A stretch of 44,633 nt of DNA from positions 1 to 44,633 of the forward strand of contig CABUQZ010000013.1 of the NCBI GenBank assembly GCA_902493795.1, given 5' to 3'. The stretch is from an uncultured Clostridium sp. (GTDB taxonomy: Bacteria; Bacillota_I; Bacilli_A; RF39; UBA660). Position 1 is the first letter of the stretch, and every line of letters starts with the position of its first letter. Shown one piece after another: positions 32,713 to 40,803 of this stretch. The position numbers and the translations under genes were made by a program. The notes under the pieces were generated by a model. The model worked only from the letters and a program-made list of their open reading frames with translations, did not search any database and was not told the origin of the DNA.

Positions 32713-32722
32713 GTGCTATAAT
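32695..32722 (+). promoter_or_regulatory. typA promoter
   Basis: TTGATT at 32695-32700, 16-base spacer and TGcTATAAT ending at 32722. Confidence 0.65.
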
Positions 32723-32755
32723 GTAGAAAGTTTAAAAAAGAAGTGAGTGACTATT

Positions 32756-34564
32756 ATGAATAAAAGAAATATAGCAATTATTGCCCATGTAGACCATGGT
32801 AAGACTACATTAGTAGATGAAATTTTAAAATCTAGTGGAACATTTAGAGAAAATGAAGATACAAGTAATATCTCTATGGATAATAACCCAATTGAGCATG
32901 AAAGAGGAATTACAATTTTAGCTAAGACTACTGCTATTAATTATAAAGACTATAGAATTAATATAGTTGATACTCCAGGACATGCTGATTTTGGTGGAGA
33001 AGTAGAACGTATTATGAATATGGTTGATGGAGTACTTTTAGTAGTAGATGCTTATGAAGGTACTATGCCTCAAACAAGATTCGTTTTGAAAAAAGCTTTA
33101 GAAGCAGGAGTTAAACCTATTGTTGTAATAAACAAGGTTGACAAACCATCTGCAAGATGTAAAGAAGTAGTAGATGAAGTTTTAGAATTATTTATGAGCT
33201 TAGATGCAACTGAAGAACAATTAGACTTCAAAGTAATTTATGCATCAGCAATTAATGGAACAAGTAGCACAAGTGATGATTTATCAACACAACATAAAGG
33301 ATTTAATGAACTTCTTGATTATATAATTTCTGAAATACCAGCTCCTAGTGGAGATTCTAATGCACCATTACAATTCCAACCAGCACTTTTAGATTACAAT
33401 GACTTTGTAGGTAGAATTGGTATAGGAAGAGTTCATAATGGAGTAATCAAAGTTGGGGAAAATGTTTCATGTATGAGACTTGATGGAACAGTAAAACAAT
33501 TTAGAATACAAAAATTATTTGGATTCCTTGGACTTAAGAAAATAGAAATAGAAAAAGCAGAAGCAGGAGATATAGTTGCAGTAGCAGGACTTTCTGATAT
33601 CTCAGTTGGAGAAACATTATGTGAACCAGGTTCATTAAATGCACTTCCAATACTTCATATTGATGAACCAACATTACAAATGACTATTGGAACTAACACA
33701 TCTCCATTCTGTGGAAAAGATGGAAAACTAGTTACTGCAAGAAAAATAGAAGAAAGATTAATAAAAGAAACTCAAAGAGATGTATCACTTAAAGTAGCGC
33801 CAAATGACGCTGAAAGCTTTATAGTATCAGGTCGTGGAGAACTTCACTTAGGAATTCTTATCGAAAACATGAGAAGAGAAGGATTCGAACTAGAAGTAAG
33901 TAAACCAAAAGTAATTATAAAAGAAATTGATGGCGTAAAAATGGAGCCATATGAAGAATTACAAATTGAGTGTCCTGAAGATACAGTAGGAAATGTAATA
34001 GAAGAACTAGGTCATCGTGGAGCTAACATGGATAGCATGAATAACTTTAACGGACTAGTAAGATTAGTATATACAATTCCATCTCGTGGATTAATAGGAT
34101 TTACTACAAACTTCTTAACTTTAACAAAAGGTTATGGAGTAATAAATCACTCATTTAAAGAATACCTTCCAATTGCTAGCGTTGATGTTGGAGAAAGATC
34201 TTTAGGTGTTCTTGTATCAATAGATGAAGGAAAAACAACAGCATACTCTCTTGGTGGACTAGAAGATCGTGGAGTAATGTTTGTTGAGCCAGGTGTTGAC
34301 GTTTACGAAGGTATGATAGTAGGAGAACATACTCGTGAAAACGACCTAGCAGTAAATGTTACAAAAGGAAAGAACTTAACTAACATTCGTGCTGCTGGAA
34401 GTGACCATACAGTTGTATTAAAACGTCCAAGACCAATAACTCTTGAATATGCACTTGACTACATAAATTCAGATGAACTTGTAGAAGTAACACCACATTT
34501 CTTAAGATTAAGAAAGAAAATACTTAATACACAAGAAAGAAAAAAATTCGATAGTAGACAATAA
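32756..34564 (+). CDS. typA: Ribosome-associated translational GTPase TypA/BipA
   Basis: A 602-residue EF-G-like GTPase that binds the ribosome and aids 50S assembly and stress adaptation. G1 is AHVDHGKT at 10-17, switch II DTPGHADFGGE, and G4 NKVDK. The C-terminal signature EYLPIASVDVGERSLGVLVS, then TRENDLAVNVTKGKNLTNIR and GSDHTVVLKRP, separates TypA from EF-G and LepA. The frame also offers a GTG at 32747, but the ATG at 32756 gives the usual start MNKRNIAIIAHVD. It has its own promoter, and an imperfect stem with a T run at 34570-34613 ends it. Confidence 0.96.
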   Translation: MNKRNIAIIAHVDHGKTTLVDEILKSSGTFRENEDTSNISMDNNPIEHERGITILAKTTAINYKDYRINIVDTPGHADFGGEVERIMNMVDGVLLVVDAYEGTMPQTRFVLKKALEAGVKPIVVINKVDKPSARCKEVVDEVLELFMSLDATEEQLDFKVIYASAINGTSSTSDDLSTQHKGFNELLDYIISEIPAPSGDSNAPLQFQPALLDYNDFVGRIGIGRVHNGVIKVGENVSCMRLDGTVKQFRIQKLFGFLGLKKIEIEKAEAGDIVAVAGLSDISVGETLCEPGSLNALPILHIDEPTLQMTIGTNTSPFCGKDGKLVTARKIEERLIKETQRDVSLKVAPNDAESFIVSGRGELHLGILIENMRREGFELEVSKPKVIIKEIDGVKMEPYEELQIECPEDTVGNVIEELGHRGANMDSMNNFNGLVRLVYTIPSRGLIGFTTNFLTLTKGYGVINHSFKEYLPIASVDVGERSLGVLVSIDEGKTTAYSLGGLEDRGVMFVEPGVDVYEGMIVGEHTRENDLAVNVTKGKNLTNIRAAGSDHTVVLKRPRPITLEYALDYINSDELVEVTPHFLRLRKKILNTQERKKFDSRQ

Positions 34565-34569
34565 TAAAA

Positions 34570-34613
34570 AAAGAAACTAGAATTATTTTAATAACTCTAA
34601 TTTCTTTTTTTTT
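34570..34613 (+). terminator. typA terminator
   Basis: AAAGAAACTAGA pairs with TCTAATTTCTTT except for one mismatch and is followed by a long T run. Confidence 0.75.
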
Positions 34614-34648
34614 ATAACTAGTGTATAATTAAAACTGGAAGTGATAAA

Positions 34649-35179
34649 ATGGAAGCGTTAAGAACTGTACCTAAAAAAAACTACATGATTTACTCTTGTA
34701 TTTTCGTAGTAACTTTTTTAATTGCAACAATAGCATTCATTTACTTTACAGATAGAAATTATAGTGAGTTAAAAATTCCTGTTCTAAGAGGATCAGTAAC
34801 TGCTGAAATAACTCCAAATGACTTAAATGAATACCTAAACGAAAATCCAAACGTTTTATTATATATTGGCGATCCAACTGATGAAGAGTCAAGAACTCTA
34901 GAAAAAGAATTAAAAAGTACCATCAAAAGAAGAGACCTAGAGGTTGTATATGTTAATATAGTAGATACAAAAGATAAAGAAGAATTTTACAAGTCATTTA
35001 TAGAAAATTATAGCTTGAATAGTACAAGAGAATTCCATATAATTGATACCCCAGCATTTGTAATACTTGAAGATAAACAAATAGTGGATATAGTAGCAAG
35101 AAATGGTATGAAAGTAGATAACTACGATATAGAAATCTTACTAGATAGAAACGAAATAAAAGGTGAGGAAAATGATTAA
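34649..35179 (+). CDS. Membrane-anchored thioredoxin-fold-like protein without CxxC
   Basis: A 176-residue protein with one N-terminal membrane segment (12-33) and an external domain. NPNVLLYIGDPTDEESRTLE and DTPAFVILEDKQIV have the strand, helix and cis-Pro layout of a thioredoxin fold. The place of the CxxC motif is taken by DPTDEE, so no redox role is expected. I recall such proteins as DUF6568-like in Bacillota, but that name is not certain. GGAAGTGA precedes the ATG, and TATAAT lies at 34624-34629. The 3' end overlaps the trmL start by eight bases, so the two are translated together. Confidence 0.65.
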   Translation: MEALRTVPKKNYMIYSCIFVVTFLIATIAFIYFTDRNYSELKIPVLRGSVTAEITPNDLNEYLNENPNVLLYIGDPTDEESRTLEKELKSTIKRRDLEVVYVNIVDTKDKEEFYKSFIENYSLNSTREFHIIDTPAFVILEDKQIVDIVARNGMKVDNYDIEILLDRNEIKGEEND

Positions 35180-35699
35180 CATAGTATTATATGAACCGGA
35201 AATACCTCAAAATACAGGTAATATAATGAGAACTTGTGTTGCAACTGGCACAAGATTACACTTAATTAAACCCTTAGGATTTAAACTAGATGATGCCCAT
35301 TTAAAAAGAAGTGGGGTAAATTATATTGATAAACTAGAGTATTTTGTCTATGAAAATTATGATGATTTTCTAAGTAAAAATTCTGGAGAATTCTATTATT
35401 TTTCTAGATATGGACATAAGCCTCATACAAGTTTTGATTATAGTGATACTAGTAAGGATATCTATCTAATATTTGGAAAAGAATCAACAGGAATTCCAAG
35501 AGAGATATTAAAAGATCATTTAGATAGATGTATGAGAATACCTATGACTGCTAATGTTAGGGCATTAAATCTAAGTAACTGCTGTGCAATTGTCGTGTAT
35601 GAAGTCTTAAGACAACAAAACTATAGAGATCTTTTATTTGATGAACCACATAAAGATAAAGATTTTATAATTAATGGAATAGACAAAGGACAAGGATAA
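35172..35699 (+). CDS. trmL: tRNA (cytidine/uridine-34-2'-O)-methyltransferase TrmL
   Basis: A 175-residue SPOUT (trefoil-knot) methyltransferase that modifies the wobble base of tRNA-Leu species using S-adenosylmethionine. NIVLYEPEIPQNTGNIMRTC opens it, and IYLIFGKESTGIP and IPMTANVRALNLSNCCAIVV form the knot. The length is typical. The frame opens at a GTG (35163), but GGTGAGG lies just before the ATG at 35172, which overlaps the stop of the preceding gene. The tRNA-Ala gene follows at 35766. Confidence 0.94.
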   Translation: MINIVLYEPEIPQNTGNIMRTCVATGTRLHLIKPLGFKLDDAHLKRSGVNYIDKLEYFVYENYDDFLSKNSGEFYYFSRYGHKPHTSFDYSDTSKDIYLIFGKESTGIPREILKDHLDRCMRIPMTANVRALNLSNCCAIVVYEVLRQQNYRDLLFDEPHKDKDFIINGIDKGQG

Positions 35700-35717
35700 A
35701 AAAAATTAAAAAAAATA

Positions 35718-35747
35718 TTGACAGACAACTATTATATATGATATTAT
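35718..35747 (+). promoter_or_regulatory. tRNA-Ala promoter
   Basis: TTGACA at 35718-35723, 18-base spacer and TATTAT at 35742-35747, 18 bases before the mature 5' end. Confidence 0.65.
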
Positions 35748-35765
35748 CAATATGTTGTTTGATTT

Positions 35766-35841
35766 GGGGCATTAGCTCAGCTGGGAGAGCGCCACGTTTG
35801 CACCGTGGAGGTCAGCGGTTCGATCCCGCTATGCTCCACCA
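35766..35841 (+). tRNA. tRNA-Ala (anticodon UGC)
   Basis: A 76-base cloverleaf with encoded CCA. The acceptor GGGGCAT pairs with ATGCTCC (one G-U). The D arm is AGCTCAGCTGGGAGAGC, and the anticodon stem CCACG/CGTGG encloses TTTGCAC with anticodon TGC. The T arm is AGCGGTTCGATCCCGCT. The discriminator is A and CCA is at 35839-35841. It stands alone behind a consensus promoter and is followed by a short hairpin. Confidence 0.97.
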
Positions 35842-35851
35842 AATTGAAATT

Positions 35852-35880
35852 AAACTTGGACAATTTGTTCAAGTTTTTAT
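35852..35880 (+). terminator. tRNA-Ala terminator
   Basis: AAACTTG pairs with CAAGTTT around a 10-base loop and is followed by TTATTTTAT. Confidence 0.7.
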
Positions 35881-35960
35881 TTTATAAAAATTACTAAATT
35901 AGATTGAATAACATAAGTTATATTATAGAAAAGTTTTTATGCTCGTTATTTAAAATCATA

Positions 35961-35969
35961 TGATATAAT
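35961..35969 (+). promoter_or_regulatory. Extended -10 of the EEP-family gene
   Basis: TGaTATAAT, 25 bases before the ATG; no good -35 is seen. Confidence 0.5.
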
Positions 35970-35994
35970 TTATACGATAGGACAGTGGATAAAG

Positions 35995-36726
35995 ATGAAA
36001 GTAATGTCTTTTAACATTAAACATTTAATATTTGAAGATTTATTTGGATTATGGAGAAAAAGATATGAAAAAGCTAAAAATTATATAAAAAAAGAACAAC
36101 CAGATATATTAGGAGTTCAAGAATTAACAAGAAAAGGAAAAAAGTATTTTACTAAAAATCTTCAAGATTATCAAATAATTGGTAAAAGAAGACATAGTAT
36201 TATTTTTACTAATGAATATAATTGTATGTTAATAAAGAAAAATATAAAAATACTATCTCATAATACTTTTTCATTATCAGATAAAATAAACGTATTAGGA
36301 AGAAAGACAAAAAGCGATAAATTCCCAAGAATATGTGTAGTAGCACATGTATTAATAAACGACAAAAAATATATGATAGTAAATACACATATGGATAATA
36401 GTGATTATAAAAATAAAAAAAGATTACTAAAAATATATAATAATATTCTAGCATCTCAAAAGAAAGAAGATGAACTTGTAATATTAACAGGAGACTTTAA
36501 TATGACAAGAAAAAATAATAATCTAGAAGAATTTGCAAAAGACTATAACGATCCATTAAAAGATGATAAAACTCCAACATTTATTGGAAAAGAAGAAAAA
36601 ATGTCGCTTGACTATATATTTTTAGATAAAAGATTAAATTATAAAAATGCTAAAGTACATAGTGACTCTAATGATAATGGTTTTATAAGTGATCATCATC
36701 CAATAAGTTGTGAAGTAGAAGTATAA
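35995..36726 (+). CDS. Endonuclease/exonuclease/phosphatase-family hydrolase
   Basis: A 243-residue metal-dependent phosphoesterase of the DNase I-like superfamily. Catalytic-site segments appear in order: MSFNIKH (Asn7), ILGVQEL (Glu43), MIVNTHMDN, ILTGDFNM, SLDYIFLD and SDHHPISCEVEV at the C-terminus. The substrate may be a nucleic acid, a phospholipid or another phosphodiester. There is no signal peptide, so it is probably cytoplasmic. AGTGGA precedes the ATG. It ends in a terminator shared with pyrG. Confidence 0.88.
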   Translation: MKVMSFNIKHLIFEDLFGLWRKRYEKAKNYIKKEQPDILGVQELTRKGKKYFTKNLQDYQIIGKRRHSIIFTNEYNCMLIKKNIKILSHNTFSLSDKINVLGRKTKSDKFPRICVVAHVLINDKKYMIVNTHMDNSDYKNKKRLLKIYNNILASQKKEDELVILTGDFNMTRKNNNLEEFAKDYNDPLKDDKTPTFIGKEEKMSLDYIFLDKRLNYKNAKVHSDSNDNGFISDHHPISCEVEV

Positions 36727-36760
36727 AAAAGTTCAAGATATTTTTCTTGAACTTTTATTT
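36725..36760. terminator. Bidirectional terminator between the EEP gene and pyrG
   Basis: AAAAGTTCAAGA pairs with TCTTGAACTTTT around TATTTT and has A/T runs at both ends. The pyrG stop is inside it. Confidence 0.85.
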
Positions 36761-38368
36761 GTTCTTTTTACTATATTTAAAACTTTCTTTAATAAATGAA
36801 TTGAATATTGGATGTGGTCTTGTGGGTCTTGATTTAAATTCTGGATGAAACTGACAAGCAATGAAATGAGGATGATTTGGAATTTCGACAATTTCAACAA
36901 GATTTGCTTTTTCGTTTATTCCAGAGAAGACCATACCATTTTTTTCTAAAGTTTCTTTGTATTTATTATTAAATTCGTATCTATGTCTATGACGTTCTTT
37001 AACATTTTCTTCTTTATAATCTTGATATGCTAATGTTCCTTTAGTAATTTTACAGTCATAGTTACCTAAACGAAGAGTACCACCCATATTAATAATTTCT
37101 TTTTGTTCTGCCATTAAATCGATAACAGGATTTTGTGTTAATTCATCAAACTCAGTGGAATTAGCATCAGCTATTCCGCATACGTTTCTTGCAAATTCGA
37201 TAACTGCAAGTTGCATACCTAAACATAATCCAAGAAAAGGTATTTTATTAACTCTAGCGTAATTAATAGCTTTAATTTTACCTTCAATACCACGTGAACC
37301 AAATCCTCCAGGAACGATAATACCTTTAGAATTTTTAAAATATGGTGAAATATCATCAACTTTTTCAAGTTCTTCAGAGTTTACCCAGTTAATATTAACT
37401 TTAATGTTATTGGCGTATCCAGCATGCTTCAAACTTTCAGATACAGAAATATAAGCATCGTGAAGTTCAACGTATTTTCCAACAAGTGCTATTTCTACTT
37501 CATCTTTTAAATTATCTACTTTTTTAACTAAATCTTCCCAATATTTAATGTCGCTTTTATTAACTTTTAATCCAAATTGCTTTAAAACAATCTCATCCAT
37601 TTTTTGATTATAATAATTTAAAGGAACTTGAAATATATTTTTAACATCCACACTATCGATAACGTTTTCTTTAGGAACGCTACAAAATAGCGAAATCTTT
37701 TCTTTTAGATTATCTGATAATTCTTCAGAACTTCTACATACAATAATATCTGGTTGAATCCCCATACCACGAAGTTCGATTACTGAGTGTTGAGTAGGCT
37801 TAGTCTTTAACTCATTTGATCCATAAATATAAGGAACTAAAGTAGCATGAACAAATAAAGTATCTTCTTTTCCAAGTTCATTTCTAATTTGTCTTAAAGA
37901 CTCGATATATGCTTGAGATTCAATATCTCCAATAGTTCCACCAATTTCAGTAATTACAATATCTGCTTTACTAGTGTGTGCTGCTTCATAAACTTTAGAT
38001 TTAATCTCATTAGTAATATGAGGAACAATTTGAACAGTAGCACCTAAATAATCTCCGCGACGTTCTTTTTCAATTACATTTTTATAAATTTTACCAGTAG
38101 TAATATTTGAAGTATAATTAAGTTCTTCATCGATAAATCTTTCGTAATGACCTAAATCAAGATCAGTTTCAGTTCCATCCGCTGTTACAAAAACCTCTCC
38201 ATGTTGATAAGGTGACATAGTACCAGGATCTACATTAATATAAGGATCAAATTTTTGCATGAATACATTATATCCACGAGCTTTTAATAAAAGAGCAAGA
38301 CTAGATGCAGTAATACCTTTACCAAGTCCAGATACAACTCCTCCAGTAACAAATACAAATTTTGTCAT
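36755..38368 (-). CDS. pyrG: CTP synthase
   Basis: Converts UTP to CTP with ATP and glutamine in the cytoplasm. At 537 residues the length is typical. The synthase domain starts KFVFVTGGVVSGLGKGITAS and has KFDPYINVDPGTMSPYQHGE. The class I glutaminase domain has FLGLCLGMQLAVIEFARN with the catalytic Cys near residue 380, and QFHPEFKSRP with the catalytic His and Glu. GGAGG (38374-38378) precedes the ATG. The leader contains an intrinsic terminator between promoter and gene, the hallmark of pyrG attenuation in Bacillota (see the leader entry). UDP from PyrH lies upstream in the same pathway. Confidence 0.97.
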   Translation of the reverse strand: MTKFVFVTGGVVSGLGKGITASSLALLLKARGYNVFMQKFDPYINVDPGTMSPYQHGEVFVTADGTETDLDLGHYERFIDEELNYTSNITTGKIYKNVIEKERRGDYLGATVQIVPHITNEIKSKVYEAAHTSKADIVITEIGGTIGDIESQAYIESLRQIRNELGKEDTLFVHATLVPYIYGSNELKTKPTQHSVIELRGMGIQPDIIVCRSSEELSDNLKEKISLFCSVPKENVIDSVDVKNIFQVPLNYYNQKMDEIVLKQFGLKVNKSDIKYWEDLVKKVDNLKDEVEIALVGKYVELHDAYISVSESLKHAGYANNIKVNINWVNSEELEKVDDISPYFKNSKGIIVPGGFGSRGIEGKIKAINYARVNKIPFLGLCLGMQLAVIEFARNVCGIADANSTEFDELTQNPVIDLMAEQKEIINMGGTLRLGNYDCKITKGTLAYQDYKEENVKERHRHRYEFNNKYKETLEKNGMVFSGINEKANLVEIVEIPNHPHFIACQFHPEFKSRPTRPHPIFNSFIKESFKYSKKNK

Positions 38369-38385
38369 AAATACCTCCTAAAAAT

Positions 38386-38412
38386 AAAAAAATCAAGAGA
38401 ACTCTCTCTTGA
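38386..38412 (-). promoter_or_regulatory. Leader terminator of pyrG (candidate attenuator)
   Basis: On the minus strand TCAAGAGA pairs with TCTCTTGA around GAGT (38412-38393), followed by TTTTTTT. It lies only about a dozen bases after the -10 and 18 bases before the ribosome site. In Bacillus subtilis pyrG a similar terminator is controlled by CTP-sensitive slippage at the transcript start. Here the start region reads TTAAGAGAGCCG instead of GGGCTCC, so the mechanism may differ. Confidence 0.75.
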
Positions 38413-38424
38413 CGGCTCTCTTAA

Positions 38425-38433
38425 ATTATAACA
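38425..38433 (-). promoter_or_regulatory. pyrG extended -10
   Basis: TGtTATAAT on the minus strand. Transcription should start about seven bases on, within the AAGAGAGCC segment, leaving almost no leader before the terminator hairpin. The -35 is weak. Confidence 0.65.
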
Positions 38434-38457
38434 CAGGGAAATCTTAAAAATAAAATC

Positions 38458-38486
38458 TTGTAATTAGAAAAAATATATTCTATAAT
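38458..38486 (+). promoter_or_regulatory. Promoter upstream of the ABC transporter operon
   Basis: TTGTAA at 38458-38463, 17-base spacer and TATAAT at 38481-38486. A strong hairpin terminator follows before the first gene. Confidence 0.65.
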
Positions 38487-38514
38487 TTTGATAGAACCCA
38501 CTAAAAATGATATT

Positions 38515-38540
38515 ACTTTGCAAAAATGCAAAGTTTTTTT
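38515..38540 (+). terminator. Leader terminator before the ABC transporter operon
   Basis: ACTTTGCA AAAA TGCAAAGT, a perfect 8-base stem followed by a run of T. With the promoter at 38458 it would give a transcript of about 45 bases, either a small RNA or an attenuated leader. Confidence 0.75.
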
Positions 38541-38600
38541 ATTATCTATTTTATTTACTAAAAGCTATATTTTGTGTAAAATAATACGTGAGGTGACAAT

Positions 38601-39497
38601 ATGTTAAAGGTTGAAAATGTAGTTAAGTATTATGGAAAAAAATGTGCAGTTGACAACTTGTCATTTGAAGTAAAAGATGGAGAAATATTTGGCCTTTTAG
38701 GTGAAAATGGAGCAGGGAAAACAACTACATTTAGAATAATTCTAGGACTTTTAGAAGCTGATTCTGGAAAAGTCACACTTAATAATAAAAAAATAGATTA
38801 TTCTACTACTGACAAAATAGGATACGTAACAGAAGAAAGAAGTCTATTAACTAAAATGACAGTTAAAGAACAACTAATTTATTACGGGGTTTTAAAAGGA
38901 TTAAGTGAAAAAAAAGTATTAGATAAAATAGATAATCTTTTAAAAGAATTTAATATGCTAGAATACAAAAACAGAAAAATAAAAGAATTATCTAAAGGAA
39001 ATCAACAAAAAATCCAGTTTATCTCAGCAGTAATTAATGACCCAGTATTACTAATACTTGATGAACCTTTCACAGGTCTTGATCCAATAAATGTTGAACT
39101 TTTTAAATCTCATATAAGAAAACTTCAAAAAAAAGGATGTTCTATAATATTTTCATCACATCAAATGGAACATATCGAACAGTTTTGTGAGAAAATGGTG
39201 TTACTAGTCAAAGGAAAAAGTATTCTTTCTGGCTACGTAAAAGATATAAAGAAAGATTATCGTAAACAAAACATCATAATAAAAGGAAATATTAAAGAAG
39301 ATGAGTTAAAGAAAATAAAAGGTGTTCTTGAAGTAGAGAAAAAAGACGACGAAATAAACGTAAAAATAGAAGATTACAAAATAGTACCAGAAGTATTTAA
39401 AAAGCTTTCTGATAAAGAAATTACTAAATTTGTAGTACAAGAAGCAACATTAAATGAAATATTTATTGCGAAAGTGGGTGAACTTGATGAGAAATAA
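38601..39497 (+). CDS. ABC transporter ATP-binding protein (NatA/EcsA type)
   Basis: A 298-residue ATPase subunit. Walker A GENGAGKT is at 34-41, the Q-loop region is shortened (GYVTEERSLL), the signature LSKGNQQK is at 130-137 and Walker B LLILDEP is at 150-156, followed by TGLDP and the switch His in FSSHQMEH. The C-terminal 80 residues form the extra domain common in multidrug/sodium exporters (LNEIFIAKVG). It pairs with the permease encoded next, whose start overlaps its end by 11 bases. The cargo is unknown. GAGGTGA precedes the ATG. Confidence 0.93.
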   Translation: MLKVENVVKYYGKKCAVDNLSFEVKDGEIFGLLGENGAGKTTTFRIILGLLEADSGKVTLNNKKIDYSTTDKIGYVTEERSLLTKMTVKEQLIYYGVLKGLSEKKVLDKIDNLLKEFNMLEYKNRKIKELSKGNQQKIQFISAVINDPVLLILDEPFTGLDPINVELFKSHIRKLQKKGCSIIFSSHQMEHIEQFCEKMVLLVKGKSILSGYVKDIKKDYRKQNIIIKGNIKEDELKKIKGVLEVEKKDDEINVKIEDYKIVPEVFKKLSDKEITKFVVQEATLNEIFIAKVGELDEK

Positions 39498-40800
39498 ATT
39501 TTGGTATTTAACAAAATATGGACTTAAGAAAAAATTAAAGTCTAAATCATTTATTATTTCAAATATAATTATATTTTTATTATTAATTGTAACATTTAAT
39601 ATCGATTCGATTATCTCATTTTTTGGAGGAAGTTTCGAAGATAAAAATAAAATATATGTAATAGATGATAGCAATTTGTTCTTTGACTCTTTTAAAACAA
39701 ATTATCAAAATATAAAAATAAGCATAAATGATGAAGACGATGATAAAATAGAAATAATTAAAAGTGATAAAGAAAGAATTGAATTAGAAGAAGAAATAAA
39801 AGACACTACTGATATAATTATCGAACTAAAACAAGTCGAAGATAATTATCTAGAAGCTAATGTTATTACTGAAAATTATATAGATACACTCGAATATCAA
39901 AGTATAATTCAGTCAATAAATAATACTAAGTACGAAGTAGCGCTAAAAAATAGTAATATCGATTTAGAAGAACTTGCTAATATATCAACACCACCTAATA
40001 TTGAAAGAGTTATATTAGATGAGACTAAAAACTCTGAAGAAGAGAATATGAATACAGTAATGAATGTTGTATTTCCAACTATCATATTACCATTTTTTAT
40101 GTTAATACTATTATTAGTACAATTAATTGGTGGAGAAATAAATGAAGAAAAAACAACAAGAAGTATGGAAATTATTATTTCAAATGTACCTGTTAAAGTT
40201 CATTTCTATTCAAAAATAATTGCTAATAACTTGTTTATAATTCTTCAAACAGTATTATTATTCCTATATGGAGTAGTAGGATTTTTAATAAGAAATATGT
40301 TTAGTAGTGGAATAAGTTCAGAAATAACTGGAGGAATTAAGGATGTTCTTTCATCATTAACAAAGTCTGGAGTAATGGATAAATTGTATTACATCTTGCC
40401 ATGTACTATAATACTCATGATTTTATCATTCTTAGCATATTCTTTAATTTCTGGAATACTTGCAAGTATTACAACAAACCCAGAAGACTTCCAACAAATA
40501 CAAACACCAATTATTATGATATGTATGGTAAGCTATATGCTTGCAACAATGTCAGGAGTATTTAACGGAAGTGTATTTATAAAAGTATTAAGTTATATCC
40601 CATTAATATCATTTTTATTAGCACCATCACTTTTACTTATTGGACAAATAGGTATAATAGATATTGGAATATCTATATTGTTATTAATTTTATTTAACTG
40701 GGTATTAACAAAATATGGATTAAAAATATATAAAGTTGGAATATTAAATTATTCTACTGATAATATTTGGAAAAAATTACTAAAAGCGACAAAGGAGTAA
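39487..40800 (+). CDS. ABC transporter permease (NatB/ABC-2 type)
   Basis: A 437-residue membrane subunit. One membrane segment near the N-terminus (about 25-43) is followed by a large acidic external region (about 45-180). Some six membrane segments fill the rest, with the ABC-2 mark GGEINEEKTTRSMEIIISNVP before the second segment. It fits the NatB family of exporters. The frame opens at 39454, but GGGTGA lies before the ATG at 39487, which overlaps the ATPase gene's stop, giving translational coupling. The stop is three bases before the lipid kinase ATG. Confidence 0.9.
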   Translation: MRNKFWYLTKYGLKKKLKSKSFIISNIIIFLLLIVTFNIDSIISFFGGSFEDKNKIYVIDDSNLFFDSFKTNYQNIKISINDEDDDKIEIIKSDKERIELEEEIKDTTDIIIELKQVEDNYLEANVITENYIDTLEYQSIIQSINNTKYEVALKNSNIDLEELANISTPPNIERVILDETKNSEEENMNTVMNVVFPTIILPFFMLILLLVQLIGGEINEEKTTRSMEIIISNVPVKVHFYSKIIANNLFIILQTVLLFLYGVVGFLIRNMFSSGISSEITGGIKDVLSSLTKSGVMDKLYYILPCTIILMILSFLAYSLISGILASITTNPEDFQQIQTPIIMICMVSYMLATMSGVFNGSVFIKVLSYIPLISFLLAPSLLLIGQIGIIDIGISILLLILFNWVLTKYGLKIYKVGILNYSTDNIWKKLLKATKE

Positions 40801-40803
40801 AAA

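Noticed and set aside
35163..35171. GTG start for trmL
   Set aside because: It overlaps the GGTGAGG ribosome site of the ATG at 35172, which also gives the standard TrmL N-terminus.
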